A stretch of 64,000 nt of DNA from B46-G9 sp964581175 (GCA_964581175.1 CAZONI010000001.1:1-64000), one strand, 5' to 3'. Positions 17,931 through 27,490 are shown, counted from the stretch's first letter. The notes: generated from the letters alone by a model not told the origin. Numbers and translations are program-made.

Positions 17931-20138
17931 ATGAGAGTTCAAGATCGAAGACGGTTCACTTTTGTTTCTCAGGCGCTGGATGATGATGCCTTTGAAGTTG
18001 TCCGGTTCAGGGGCACTGAAGGCATATCCAGGCTCTATGAGTTCGAAATCACGCTGGTCTCGGAAAATCCTGAAATTGACCTGAGGGCTGTCCTTCGAAA
18101 TCCGGCCACCCTGACCATCATTCGGGAAGGAGGGGATGTCCGACGGATTCACGGGATACCATCCCAGTTTGAGCAACTTCACGAAGATGCTGAACGGATT
18201 TTCTATAAGACCGTCCTGGTTCCGCGACTCTGGCATGCAGACCTCTATCGGGAAAACCAGCTTTTTCTGGACAAGAAGGTCCCTGATATTATCGAAGAAA
18301 TTTTGCGGCAAACCAATTTGACCGCCAATGACTACGAATTGCGGCTTACGACGACCTATCCCCAGTGGGAGTATATATGCCAGTATGGGGAGACGGATTT
18401 TGATTTCATCTCCCGCTGGATGGAACGCGAGGGCATCTACTATTATTTACAGCAAACCGAAGAATTCGAAAAACTGATCATAACGGACAATGCTTCAAGC
18501 CACGAAGACGTTCCCGATACCAGCACCATCGAATACCATCCGCCCTCAACCTTGAGAGCCCGGGAAGAGGAGGTTGTACGGGAGCTGATTTGCCGCCAGA
18601 AGATGCTCCCCAGGAAGGTAATCCTGAGGGACTACAATTACCGGAGACCCGACCTGGAACTGCGGGGGGAGGCCAATGTTGATCCGCAGGGACGCGGTGA
18701 TGTTTATTCTTACGGGGAGCACTTCAAGACGCCTGAGGAGGGAAATGCCCTCGCCGGAATTCGAGCCGAAGAGATTCTCTGCAGGGAAAGCATCTTCAAC
18801 GGTGAAAGCACCGCCCCAACCCTCTGCCCGGGCTTTGTCTTTGCGCTGACCGGCCATTATCGCGACACCTACAATCAGAGATTTCTCATCATGGAAATGG
18901 AACACGAGGGCAACCAGAGCAGCGCCCTTTTCGGCGAAGAAGAAACCGCATCCGAAGGCGGTACCGATATTGTTTATTCTAACCGCTTTACCTGTATCCC
19001 TGCTGACTTACAGTTCCGCCCGGAGCGCATAACTCCCCGGCCCCGGTTTTTCGGCGCCATGAACGCAAAGGTGGATGCCTCGGACGGTCAGTACGCCGAG
19101 ATCGACGACGAAGGACGGTACAAGGTCAGGTTGTTTTTTGACCAGAGTGATAGAGGGACCGGCAAGGCATCCAGATGGGTCCGCATGGCTCAGCCTTATT
19201 CCGGTGAAAACTATGGGATGCACTTCCCGTTACATGGAAATACGGAGGTCCTTTTGACCTTTGTGAACGGGGACCCGGACCGCCCGGTCATCGCCGGTTC
19301 CGTCCCGAACCCCGATACGGCCAGCCCTGTGAACGCAAATACCAACACGCTGTGCATGATTAAGACCGGCGGCGGCAACCAGATCCACACGGAAGATAAG
19401 TTGGGAGGCCAGCTGATGAAGCTGCAGTCCCCCACTGATAAGACCTTCGTCCGGATCGGTGCGGCAGACTCAGGGGGACCTTCCGGCATTGAGATTTCCA
19501 CGAAGGCAAACCAAAAAACGCACATTGATCAAAAGCGGTCGCTTGAAGTGGGCGGTGATACCGATGAAAACTACAAGGGCAATCTGAAAACAAAAACCCT
19601 GGGTGACAAGCAGCAAACAACCGTCGGGAAAATTGAAAATAAGAACCTGTCCGCTACTAAAACCACCACGGCCGGAGATGAGGAGTTCCTCAATCTCGCT
19701 TCACTCAAACTGACCGCCGTAGGAAAAAGTGAACAAACCAAGGTGGCCGGTGAGAGAGCGCTTTTCGTGGGATCGTGGGATATCACCGGTATCGCAGGGA
19801 ATACCAGCATCTGGGTCGGGACAAAGAGCCAGATTACCATTGCACTGGCAAGCGAAGTTTATGTCGGAGGCAAGAGTGAGATTTTCGTCGGGGCCAAATT
19901 ATCCGTCTCCCTCGCCGCCGCTACCGAAATCTTCATCGGCATTAAGATGGAGCTAAAACTGGGCGCTTTTATTGAGTTGGTGGGCGCGGTAAAACTCGCG
20001 ATAGCCGTATCTGCCAGTCTGGAACTTGCCGCCGGCCCCAAGTTGGTAAACACTCCGACAGGTATCAAGAATGAAGGGATTGAATTGAGTACGTCCGCCA
20101 TCAAAACCTCCATGGCAGGCCTCACAAACTTCTTCTGA
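17931..20138 (+). CDS. vgrG: T6SS spike protein VgrG (TssI) with long Ala/Val-rich C-terminal tail
   Basis: A 735-residue trimeric spike. The gp27-like part spans about residues 1-350, with FEVVRFRGTEGISRLYEFEI, IWHADLYRENQLFLDKKV-type and SRWMEREGIYYYL segments. It is followed by the gp5-like OB domain (GRYKVRLFFDQSD, WVRMAQPYSGENYGMHFPLHGNTEVLLTFVNGDPDRPVIAGSVPNP, about 390-470). From about 520 to the end is a repetitive beta-strand needle. Its last ~130 residues are unusually rich in Ala, Val, Ile and Gly, and no enzymatic domain is recognisable. It starts 1 nt after clpV with AAGGAGGG. The pentapeptide/DUF2169/DUF4150 genes that follow probably encode its partners. Confidence 0.93.
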   Translation: MRVQDRRRFTFVSQALDDDAFEVVRFRGTEGISRLYEFEITLVSENPEIDLRAVLRNPATLTIIREGGDVRRIHGIPSQFEQLHEDAERIFYKTVLVPRLWHADLYRENQLFLDKKVPDIIEEILRQTNLTANDYELRLTTTYPQWEYICQYGETDFDFISRWMEREGIYYYLQQTEEFEKLIITDNASSHEDVPDTSTIEYHPPSTLRAREEEVVRELICRQKMLPRKVILRDYNYRRPDLELRGEANVDPQGRGDVYSYGEHFKTPEEGNALAGIRAEEILCRESIFNGESTAPTLCPGFVFALTGHYRDTYNQRFLIMEMEHEGNQSSALFGEEETASEGGTDIVYSNRFTCIPADLQFRPERITPRPRFFGAMNAKVDASDGQYAEIDDEGRYKVRLFFDQSDRGTGKASRWVRMAQPYSGENYGMHFPLHGNTEVLLTFVNGDPDRPVIAGSVPNPDTASPVNANTNTLCMIKTGGGNQIHTEDKLGGQLMKLQSPTDKTFVRIGAADSGGPSGIEISTKANQKTHIDQKRSLEVGGDTDENYKGNLKTKTLGDKQQTTVGKIENKNLSATKTTTAGDEEFLNLASLKLTAVGKSEQTKVAGERALFVGSWDITGIAGNTSIWVGTKSQITIALASEVYVGGKSEIFVGAKLSVSLAAATEIFIGIKMELKLGAFIELVGAVKLAIAVSASLELAAGPKLVNTPTGIKNEGIELSTSAIKTSMAGLTNFF

Positions 20139-20209
20139 CATTGCGCCTTTGGTGATGCGGATCATATGAATAACCCTGAGCAATAATTTTTTGGGGAGGG
20201 TTTTTATAA

Positions 20210-21010
20210 ATGGATAGTGAGAACGTCATACCGGCTGCCGGTTCGGCTGACAAGACGGTGGGAGTACCCAAATTTTCAGCAGAAGAAACCATAAAGAAAA
20301 TACGGGCTGCAGGGATGAACAATCCTGAGATAGAGGAGGCAATTCGCCGAGCGGAAGAGAACTATAATGATGCCTACAGGAAATACGGCTATGCTTTTCC
20401 CCTAATCGCCCTTCCCAATGAAAAAGAAAAAGCGCAAATGAAGGAAACGGTCCTGGCGGGTTACGAGAAGGGAGAGAGCTTTTCGGGGAAGGACTTTTCG
20501 GGGATTGACCTCTCTCAGACAGATCTCAGGGGTGTGGACTTCAAAGAGGCTTTCCTTGAAGGGGCGGATTTTTCCGGGGCTGATTTGCGGGGGGCCGATT
20601 TCACCAGATGTGTCCTGGTAAGGACCAATCTTACCAGGGCGTTTCTCCCCTCGGCAAAGCTTTCAGAGGCCTGCCTTGGCCAGGCCAACCTCACCGGCGC
20701 GGACCTCAAAAGGGCGGATCTCACCCGGGCCGTCCTCGTTCAGGCCGATCTCACCGGGGCTGTTCTGACTGAATCGGTCCTGGATGAAGCGGATTGCACG
20801 CGGGCCATTCTCAGGAATGCCAATCTGGAGAAAGCGAGTGCCAGGAAGGTTCGCTTCCTGGAATGCGATCTCAGCGGGGCGAACCTGGCTGACGCCAAGG
20901 CCAGCGACGCCATGTTCGTGAGAGCCGTCCTTGAAGGCGTTGATTTTTCCAACATCGATGTGGAGGCTGCCATCTTTGCGGGCGCGATAGGAAACCCTAT
21001 CAAAAAGTGA
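20210..21010 (+). CDS. Pentapeptide-repeat protein, paralogue of the C-terminal half of the next gene
   Basis: 266 residues. An N-terminal region of about 80 residues (PKFSAEETIKKIRAAGMNNPE, NDAYRKYGYAFPL) is followed by about 150 residues of A(D/N)LXX pentapeptide repeats, which fold as a right-handed quadrilateral beta-helix. The N-terminal block has a close counterpart at about residue 474 of the 856-residue protein next door, and the repeat tracts align in phase, so one probably arose by duplication of the other. No catalytic motif is visible. A GGGGAGGG ribosome-binding site precedes the ATG. A function as T6SS cargo, adaptor or structural cap is inferred only from its place after vgrG. 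Confidence 0.85.
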   Translation: MDSENVIPAAGSADKTVGVPKFSAEETIKKIRAAGMNNPEIEEAIRRAEENYNDAYRKYGYAFPLIALPNEKEKAQMKETVLAGYEKGESFSGKDFSGIDLSQTDLRGVDFKEAFLEGADFSGADLRGADFTRCVLVRTNLTRAFLPSAKLSEACLGQANLTGADLKRADLTRAVLVQADLTGAVLTESVLDEADCTRAILRNANLEKASARKVRFLECDLSGANLADAKASDAMFVRAVLEGVDFSNIDVEAAIFAGAIGNPIKK

Positions 21011-21032
21011 AGAGATACCGGGGAACCTGAAG

Positions 21033-23603
21033 ATGAAGGTCATCAAGCCGATAAAACAAGGAATTATCTATAAATGCTTTGAAAATGACGACAGGTTCTA
21101 TTTTGTCGTGACCGTTTTCAGCTTCTTCCCGTTTACCCCTGACGGCCAATTGCTCTCTGAAATCGACATGTGGAAATTTGCAGCCGGTGAATTAGGTAAA
21201 GAGGCAATTCTTGACTTCGGCATGCCCAAGCCAAAGGGGGAAGTTGTCCTGACCGGCAAGTTCTTTTCACCGGGAGGACGGCCTCTCCCCGGCGGGAAGG
21301 TGCATTTCAAACTGGCCGGGATCGACAAGACCCTGTATATATTCGGCGATCGCTCCTGGAAACGGGGGCCGGGCGGGCTCACCAGAATAACTGAACCGGA
21401 ACCCATAACAGTCATGGATATCTCTTACGAAAACGCCTTCGGCGGGCCGGACTACAAAGAAAATCCACTGGGAAAGGGGTACGCACCCATCCTGCTGGAG
21501 ACGGGGCAAAAACTGCATCCCCTGCCGAACATAGAAGACCCGAAACATCTTGTGACCCTGCTCGAAGACAAACCTGCGCCTGTCTGCTTCGCACCGATCG
21601 ACATGATGTGGCCCCAGCGTTTTTCAAAGGCGGGAACCTTTGATGAAAAATGGCTGAATGAACGCTTCCCGGGTCTTGCAGAGGACCTGGACTGGACCTA
21701 TTACAATACGGTACCTGCCGACCAGCAGTTGGACGGTTTTTTCACCGGAGACGAGTCTTTTGAAATCGAGGGAATGCATCCGGAAAAACAGCTCATTATT
21801 GGGAACCTTCCCGGAATTCGGTCGCGCTGTTTTGTTAAGCAAAATGTGGAAGGCAATACGGTCTTCAGGGAAATCGAACTGCACCCTGATACGGTCTGGC
21901 TTTTTCCCCATGCTGAGAGAGGAATTGTAACCTGCCGCGGCACCATTGAAACGGCCTCAGACGATGCTGATGACATTACTCACCTCCTCGCAGCCTATGA
22001 ACGACTGACGGATGACAAAAAGCCCCTCGACCACTACCGGGAGGCCCTCGCAAAAAGGTTGGATAAAGAAAAGGGATACTTGTTTGCGCTCAATGAAAGA
22101 GACCTGGTACCGCCCGGGGAGAAGTCCGGCTTTGCTGAAATGATGGATGACGATCAGGCCAAGCTTCTCGTTGGAGAAAACCTGCTTGCAGCCAACATGA
22201 AAAAAAAGGCGAAACTGGAGAAAGAGAGAACCAAGGCGCGCCCGGAGGATGCCGGTTTCGGCCCGGAAAAATCCGATCCTGACCCCTTCGACGTCCCGGA
22301 AATGGACCTGGATAATATGGAAAACCTGGCAAAATTTGTCGAGCACGGCCAGGCCCTGGCCGAAGAGAAGGCCAGAAAGGCCCTGGCGGAACAGGGAATT
22401 GATTATGATCTCCTGGTGAAGGAGGCCGGGAAAAAGCCTGCTCCTCGTCTCCGGTTTTCAGCGGAAGAGACCATCGCGCAATTGAGGGATTCAGGCATGC
22501 ATGATCCTGAAACGGAAAAGAGAATTATTCAAGCTGAAAAAATGCTCAATGAAACCTACAGAAACTACGGTCACTATTTTCCCCCGGCACTCCTTTCCCC
22601 GGAAGAGGACCTGGCACGGATCAGAGAGGATATTCTCACCGGGTGCCGAAAAGGAGAGAGCCTGGCGGGCAGGGATTTTACCGGCGTCGATCTTGCCGGC
22701 CTTGACCTTGCCGGCATTGACCTCAACGGGGCTTTTCTTGAAAGAGCAAACCTTTCCGGCGCAAACCTGGAGGGCGCCGATCTCAGCGGCTGTGTCCTGG
22801 TACGAGCCGATCTTTCCGGCGCCAGGCTCGCATCAGCAAAAATGGGTTCAGCAGGCCTGGGAGAGGCCGATCTTTCCGGTGCCGACCTGCGATCTGCCCA
22901 TCTTGCCAATGCGGTATTAGTCAAAGCGACTCTCACCCATGCAGATCTCAGCAACGCAAATCTCGTTGAGGCGGATTTTTCAGAGGCGGTGCTCACCGAA
23001 GCAACCATGACGGAGGCACTGATGAACAAGTGCCGATTTATGGAGACCGATATGGCGGATGCCGTTCTCATCGGAGCCGATCTGGGAGAGTGCTTTTTTC
23101 TGAATGCCTCTCTCCGAAGTTGTGACTTTTCGGGCGCCAATCTCTCCTCAGCCATACTGGTGGGGGTCACTGCTGATGGGTCCTGCTTCAGAGAAGCCCA
23201 ATTAACCAATATGCGGATCATGAATGAATCATCTTTCCGGGAGGCGGACTTTTCAGATGCAAAACTGACTCAAGCCAATCTGAGGGGCGCAAACCTTTCA
23301 AAATCCACCTTCGAAAGAGCCGATATTTCCGAATCTGATTTCAGCGAGTGTGATTTGCATGAGGGCAGTTTTTATCAGGCAAATGCAAAGGGAGCCCAAT
23401 TTCTGAAGGCCGACCTGGCCAATGCACGGATGGTTGCCATCAATCTGTTCGGAGGATCTCTGCAAAAGGCCCACCTGGATAGTACGGACCTGCGAGGAGC
23501 AAATCTCTGCATGGTGGATTTCATGAAAGTAAAATTCAGAAACACGAATATCGGACAGGCAAACCTTGCCAAGACCTTCATAAACAGGTGGATCACGAAA
23601 TGA
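21033..23603 (+). CDS. DUF2169 domain fused to pentapeptide repeats (T6SS adaptor/cargo candidate)
   Basis: 856 residues. Residues 1 to about 335 match the DUF2169 domain, seen in MDISYENAFGGPDYKENPLGKGY, an ENPxG-type motif typical of the family, and in QLIIGNLPGIRSRCFV. This domain recurs in T6SS tip/cargo operons and has been linked to effector loading. A charged linker (about 350-470) leads to a block homologous to the previous gene (from about 474), then pentapeptide repeats to the C-terminus (about 545-856). The tract is much longer than in the neighbour. It follows by 22 nt and overlaps the next gene by 4 nt. Adaptor or scaffold function is inferred; no enzyme motif is seen. Confidence 0.85.
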   Translation: MKVIKPIKQGIIYKCFENDDRFYFVVTVFSFFPFTPDGQLLSEIDMWKFAAGELGKEAILDFGMPKPKGEVVLTGKFFSPGGRPLPGGKVHFKLAGIDKTLYIFGDRSWKRGPGGLTRITEPEPITVMDISYENAFGGPDYKENPLGKGYAPILLETGQKLHPLPNIEDPKHLVTLLEDKPAPVCFAPIDMMWPQRFSKAGTFDEKWLNERFPGLAEDLDWTYYNTVPADQQLDGFFTGDESFEIEGMHPEKQLIIGNLPGIRSRCFVKQNVEGNTVFREIELHPDTVWLFPHAERGIVTCRGTIETASDDADDITHLLAAYERLTDDKKPLDHYREALAKRLDKEKGYLFALNERDLVPPGEKSGFAEMMDDDQAKLLVGENLLAANMKKKAKLEKERTKARPEDAGFGPEKSDPDPFDVPEMDLDNMENLAKFVEHGQALAEEKARKALAEQGIDYDLLVKEAGKKPAPRLRFSAEETIAQLRDSGMHDPETEKRIIQAEKMLNETYRNYGHYFPPALLSPEEDLARIREDILTGCRKGESLAGRDFTGVDLAGLDLAGIDLNGAFLERANLSGANLEGADLSGCVLVRADLSGARLASAKMGSAGLGEADLSGADLRSAHLANAVLVKATLTHADLSNANLVEADFSEAVLTEATMTEALMNKCRFMETDMADAVLIGADLGECFFLNASLRSCDFSGANLSSAILVGVTADGSCFREAQLTNMRIMNESSFREADFSDAKLTQANLRGANLSKSTFERADISESDFSECDLHEGSFYQANAKGAQFLKADLANARMVAINLFGGSLQKAHLDSTDLRGANLCMVDFMKVKFRNTNIGQANLAKTFINRWITK

Positions 23604-24721
23604 TCTCAGATGATTTGCAAGGTCATATTCGTAAACAATTTGGAAGCGGATCGCAACCTTCCCGGTTGTCGAGAGAAGAGATCGAGAATCTTGTCGGCAC
23701 CGGAGAGGTTATTTCAAATGCGGATTGTGCTGGGGCGGATTTTTCCGGTATAAATATGGCCGGCGGGATATTTGAAGGGGTGAACTTTGGAAAGGCCGAT
23801 CTTTCGGGAGCGCAGCTCAATGAATCCATTTTTCTAAAATCGGATTTCAGCGGCGCCCATCTGCCCGGCGCAAATATGCACCTGGCGGTTTTCAACGAAT
23901 GCCGATTCCATGGGGCGTTGCTGGAAAAGGCCAACCTCACCGCGGCAAAATTCGTTGATGCGGATTTCTCGTCGGGCAACTTGCGCGGAGCAGACTTGAC
24001 GCTCGCGTCGTTTGTCGACTCCGACTTAAGGGAGGCTAATTTGTCCGGCACGATAATGAGCCGATCCGCCTTCCTGGATTCAAAGCTCGATAAGGCCGAT
24101 ATGAGTGACGCCAATTGCGAGCAGACCATGATGGTGGGCGTTGATTTTACAACTATCACCCTCAGTCAAACGGTATTTCACCAGGTCTTGCTGTTCGATT
24201 CCTGCTTTGCCCAAATGGACTTGCGAGGCATGGATTTTTCCATGAGCCAGTTCAAAGGCTCTGATCTGAAAGGCGCCGATCTCTCCCGCGCAATCCTCAC
24301 CCAGGCGGGCTTCGTGGAAGCGGACCTGTCCGGGACTAATCTCGAGAATATACAAGCGCCTATGGCCCTTTTTGTAAAAGCGAAGATGATCAATACGAAG
24401 CTTAAGGGCGCCGTTCTGAAGCAATCGGTTTTCCAGGGGGCTGATCTGACTTCGGCTGATCTCAGTGGGGCAGAGATGGAAGCCAGCGCCTGCAAGAACA
24501 CGATCTGCAGGGGGACAATATTTCACAGAACCGACCTGAAAGATTGTGATTTTTCCCATGCAGACCTTTCCAGTGCGGATTTGACGCTCGCCAACCTTTT
24601 CAGGACGAAACTTCACCAAATCACGGAAGAAAACACCATTTGGACCGGTGCAAACAAGGAAGCCGCTTTTGGTACCGACCCGGAACTGGCCGAGGCGGAA
24701 CAGTGGCAACCGGAGCTCTGA
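23600..24721 (+). CDS. Pentapeptide-repeat protein
   Basis: A 373-residue protein made almost wholly of pentapeptide repeats (ADFSG, ADLSGAQL, GADLTSADLSG and variants) from about residue 35 to 345, with a short non-repeat end. It lacks the SAEETI N-terminal block of the two neighbours, so it is a more distant relative. I start it at the ATG overlapping the previous stop (ATGA, 23600-23603) rather than the in-frame GTG at 23588. It sits between DUF2169 and DUF3540 genes, an order known from several T6SS tip cassettes. Function unknown. Confidence 0.85.
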   Translation: MISDDLQGHIRKQFGSGSQPSRLSREEIENLVGTGEVISNADCAGADFSGINMAGGIFEGVNFGKADLSGAQLNESIFLKSDFSGAHLPGANMHLAVFNECRFHGALLEKANLTAAKFVDADFSSGNLRGADLTLASFVDSDLREANLSGTIMSRSAFLDSKLDKADMSDANCEQTMMVGVDFTTITLSQTVFHQVLLFDSCFAQMDLRGMDFSMSQFKGSDLKGADLSRAILTQAGFVEADLSGTNLENIQAPMALFVKAKMINTKLKGAVLKQSVFQGADLTSADLSGAEMEASACKNTICRGTIFHRTDLKDCDFSHADLSSADLTLANLFRTKLHQITEENTIWTGANKEAAFGTDPELAEAEQWQPEL

Positions 24722-24754
24722 TGTGAGTATGTAAAAATTCAGAGGAGAGAATAA

Positions 24755-25405
24755 ATGGAAAATCTGGCAAGACAATTTCAGGAAAATATGCTGGTCCAGG
24801 ATCTGGGCATAATTACCAAGTCCGACAACGAAATCTATACGGTGGAGACCCGTTCCGGCACGTATGAAGCTCGACAGGCAGCGAGCTGTCTGATAACTCC
24901 CCGGCAGAACGACAAGGTGCTGCTGATGGGGGATTTTTCGGAAGGCCTGTATATTCTCGCCGTTCTTGAACGGGCAGCGGGGCAGAAACAGACTCTTTCC
25001 TTTCAGGGAGATGTGGATCTTACGGTAAAGAGCGGTCGTTTGACAATTAGCTCCGGGCAAGGAATGAGATTCGCCTCGGCAAGGGATATTGACTTTGCCT
25101 CTCCTGAATTGAACGTCCATTCCCTTCAGGGCGAGGTGCACATTCACCGTCTCCTTTTCAGCGGGAATTTCTGGATGGGGCAGGTAGAGAAAATCAGGCT
25201 GATCGTCACCGCCTTCGATTCACTTATTGAGCGCTTGACCCAGAGGGTAAAACGCTCCTATCGCACGGTTGAAGAGATTGATCAGTTAAAAGCCGGCCGG
25301 TTGGACTATCTCGTTGACAAACTCCTCTCGCTCAGGGGAAAGTATTCCATGTTCACGGCCAAAGAGGATGTAAAAATCGACGCAGAGAGAATTCACATGG
25401 GTTAG
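24755..25405 (+). CDS. DUF3540 family protein
   Basis: 216 residues, with a VQDLGIITKSDNEIYTVETRSGTYEARQAASCL N-terminus followed by beta-rich, VgrG-needle-like segments (VDLTVKSGRLTISSGQGMRFAS) and a C-terminal part that may pack against the spike. This is the DUF3540 pattern, a family repeatedly found with DUF2169 and DUF4150 next to vgrG. A role in assembling the spike tip or cargo is inferred from that association. GAGGAG precedes the ATG, and the next gene starts 10 nt downstream. Confidence 0.75.
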   Translation: MENLARQFQENMLVQDLGIITKSDNEIYTVETRSGTYEARQAASCLITPRQNDKVLLMGDFSEGLYILAVLERAAGQKQTLSFQGDVDLTVKSGRLTISSGQGMRFASARDIDFASPELNVHSLQGEVHIHRLLFSGNFWMGQVEKIRLIVTAFDSLIERLTQRVKRSYRTVEEIDQLKAGRLDYLVDKLLSLRGKYSMFTAKEDVKIDAERIHMG

Positions 25406-25415
25406 GAGGATACTG

Positions 25416-25811
25416 ATGTTCGCCAATACGCAAATGATGGGGATGGATATGGGATTTCCAGATGTGTGTTTGACACCTTCACCTGTCGGTCCGGTACCGA
25501 TCCCGTATCCCAACATTTCCATGGGGCCGACTGCTATCCCTTCCCAGGTCAAAGTCCTCATCATGTGTATGCCCGCACACAATATGGCGACAACGATACC
25601 CATGACAAACGGTGATAATGCAGGAGTCGCCATGGGGGTGGCTTCGGGCACGGTGATGGGGCCGTCAAGGCACTTGACCGCCGCTTTTACGGTGCTCATA
25701 GGTGGCATGCCGGCAACCCGGATGACCAGTGTCTCGCTCCAGAATTCAACCAACTGCCCCGGCGTCAGACTTGTGCCCAGCCAGCCAAAAGTCCTGTTGC
25801 TGGCGCCGTGA
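25416..25811 (+). CDS. DUF4150 PAAR-like T6SS tip protein
   Basis: 131 residues of the DUF4150/PAAR-like family: DVCLTPSPVGPVPIPYPN at the N-terminus, PAHNMATTIPMTNGDNAG, GVASGTVMG and NSTNCPGVRLVPSQPKVLL. Such proteins cap the VgrG trimer as the sharp tip, as PAAR proteins do. No other PAAR gene is visible, so this is the best candidate for the T6SS tip. It carries no toxin extension. AGGAGG lies upstream, and its TGA overlaps the GTG start of the next gene (GTGA). Confidence 0.85.
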   Translation: MFANTQMMGMDMGFPDVCLTPSPVGPVPIPYPNISMGPTAIPSQVKVLIMCMPAHNMATTIPMTNGDNAGVAMGVASGTVMGPSRHLTAAFTVLIGGMPATRMTSVSLQNSTNCPGVRLVPSQPKVLLLAP

Positions 25812-27436
25812 CGCCCGGGAAGGCCTTTCACAAAAGAGCAATGGGACTCGTGAAACCAAGCAAAGTTCCGTACAGCTACGACTTGGTTCCCTACGAAAGT
25901 CATAGTTATCCTCAATCCCACCCCGACCATCTTGCCGCCCTGGGAAGCCTTTTCGGCCTGGATCCTCCTCCGGTAAACCGCTGTCGCGTGCTCGAACTGG
26001 GATGCGCAAGCGGCGGCAACCTGATTCCCCTGGCCTATCGTTCCCCGGAGAGCACTTTCGTAGGGCTTGATCTCTCCATCAAGGAACTGGAGATCGGGCG
26101 AAAAATGATTCAGGACCTGAGCCTGAAAAATATCACTCTCAGGCACATGGACATCACGGATGTTCATGATTCCTTCGGCAGGTTCGACTATATCATCGCC
26201 CACGGCATCTATTCGTGGGTGCCGGATAGGGTGCAGGATGGGATCCTGTCTATCTGCAACAGGAATCTTGCCCCGAACGGGATGACGTACGTCAGCTATA
26301 ACACCTATCCGGGATGGCACATGCGTGGGATGATTCGTCACATGATGCTTTACCATACAAGTCAATTTCAAGAGGTGAATGAGAAGATCCGCGAAGCAAG
26401 GGCCCTCATCGATTTCCTGGCAAACTCCATGCCGGGTGAGAAGGATCATTTCGCTCTGTTGCTGGAAAGCGAACTGGAACTCATAAAACGTTCCGGGGAC
26501 CCATACATCTTTCATGAACACCTGGAGGACAAAAACTCTCCGGTCTATTTTCATCAGTTCATTGACCGGGCTGAAAAGCATGGCCTCCAGTACCTTGCAG
26601 AAGCGGAGTTCTCGTCGATGCTTACGAGCGGTTTCCCCAAAGAAATCGGAGAAACGCTGGAGGGTATCAGCAAGGATCTCATTGCCGCTGAGCAATATAT
26701 GGATTTCCTCCGAAACCGCCTTTTTCGCCAGACAATCCTTTGCCATAGCGAGCTATCGCTGGAGCGCACCCTTGTGGCGGACAATCTGGAGGGTCTTCTC
26801 ATTGCATCAAGGGCAGCCCCCCCTGAAGGCGACCCCATTGATCTCACGCCTGGTGTAAAGCAGACGTTCAGGACAGAAACCGGGGCGTGGACGAAAAGCG
26901 ACTTTCCGGTCACAAAGGCCGCGCTGGCCGTGCTTCGGAGTGCCTGGCCGAAGGCGTTGACGCTTGGCACGCTGATGAAGGACACGGAACAACTCTTACA
27001 AAAGAATTTGCCCGCATTCAACATGGATCCCGTCGAATGCAAAAAAGCTCTGGGAGAAGACATCCTCCATTGTTTTGCAGGGAACGTGGTTGAACTCCAT
27101 ACCTGCCAGGCGGATTTTGTGACGGCAGCAAGTGAAAAACCAATGGCCAGCCCGCTGGCTGCATATCAGGCGGATCATGACCTGCCGATCGTCAATCAAA
27201 GGCACGAATCCATACAGGTTGATACACTCTCAAAAGAGCTTCTCAAGGCCATGAACGGAAACAGAGATGTTGAAGCGGTGCTCCGCCGCCTCATCGAAAA
27301 AGGGTTGGCCGGTGGTTTCATACTGGAAAAAAATGGGGCGCCCGTTTCCGGGGAAAAAAATATCAGGCAAGCCCTGAAAGTCGCCATGGCCGGTCTTATG
27401 CAAAATCTGGCAAACATGGCCCTCCTGATCAAGTAA
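25808..27436 (+). CDS. SAM-dependent methyltransferase with methyltransferase-regulatory domain
   Basis: 542 residues. The N-terminal Rossmann methyltransferase has motif I RVLELGCASGGNLIPLA (about residues 60-75), an acidic motif II end (VGLDLS) and an IIAHGIYSWVP motif IV region. The rest resembles the methyltransferase-regulatory domain (PF10119 family) followed by a C-terminal region of unknown fold. The start is a GTG at 25808 that overlaps the DUF4150 stop; an ATG at 25841 is possible. The substrate is unknown. It is co-directional and coupled to the tip cassette, so it might modify a cassette protein or be a cargo enzyme, but neither can be shown from sequence. Confidence 0.75.
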   Translation: MTPGKAFHKRAMGLVKPSKVPYSYDLVPYESHSYPQSHPDHLAALGSLFGLDPPPVNRCRVLELGCASGGNLIPLAYRSPESTFVGLDLSIKELEIGRKMIQDLSLKNITLRHMDITDVHDSFGRFDYIIAHGIYSWVPDRVQDGILSICNRNLAPNGMTYVSYNTYPGWHMRGMIRHMMLYHTSQFQEVNEKIREARALIDFLANSMPGEKDHFALLLESELELIKRSGDPYIFHEHLEDKNSPVYFHQFIDRAEKHGLQYLAEAEFSSMLTSGFPKEIGETLEGISKDLIAAEQYMDFLRNRLFRQTILCHSELSLERTLVADNLEGLLIASRAAPPEGDPIDLTPGVKQTFRTETGAWTKSDFPVTKAALAVLRSAWPKALTLGTLMKDTEQLLQKNLPAFNMDPVECKKALGEDILHCFAGNVVELHTCQADFVTAASEKPMASPLAAYQADHDLPIVNQRHESIQVDTLSKELLKAMNGNRDVEAVLRRLIEKGLAGGFILEKNGAPVSGEKNIRQALKVAMAGLMQNLANMALLIK

Positions 27437-27490
27437 AAATCCGGCTCGACATATAGCGAAAGGGGATGCTTCGAAAAGGAAGCAAGCGAG

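Noticed and set aside
20500..24650. Tandem short repeats that could suggest a CRISPR array
   Set aside because: The repeats are in-frame pentapeptide coding (GCNGANCTN-type), without constant repeat or unique spacer structure.
27437..27490. Bidirectional terminator between convergent genes
   Set aside because: Only a 5-bp GCTTC/GAAGC stem is present, with no T-run on either side.
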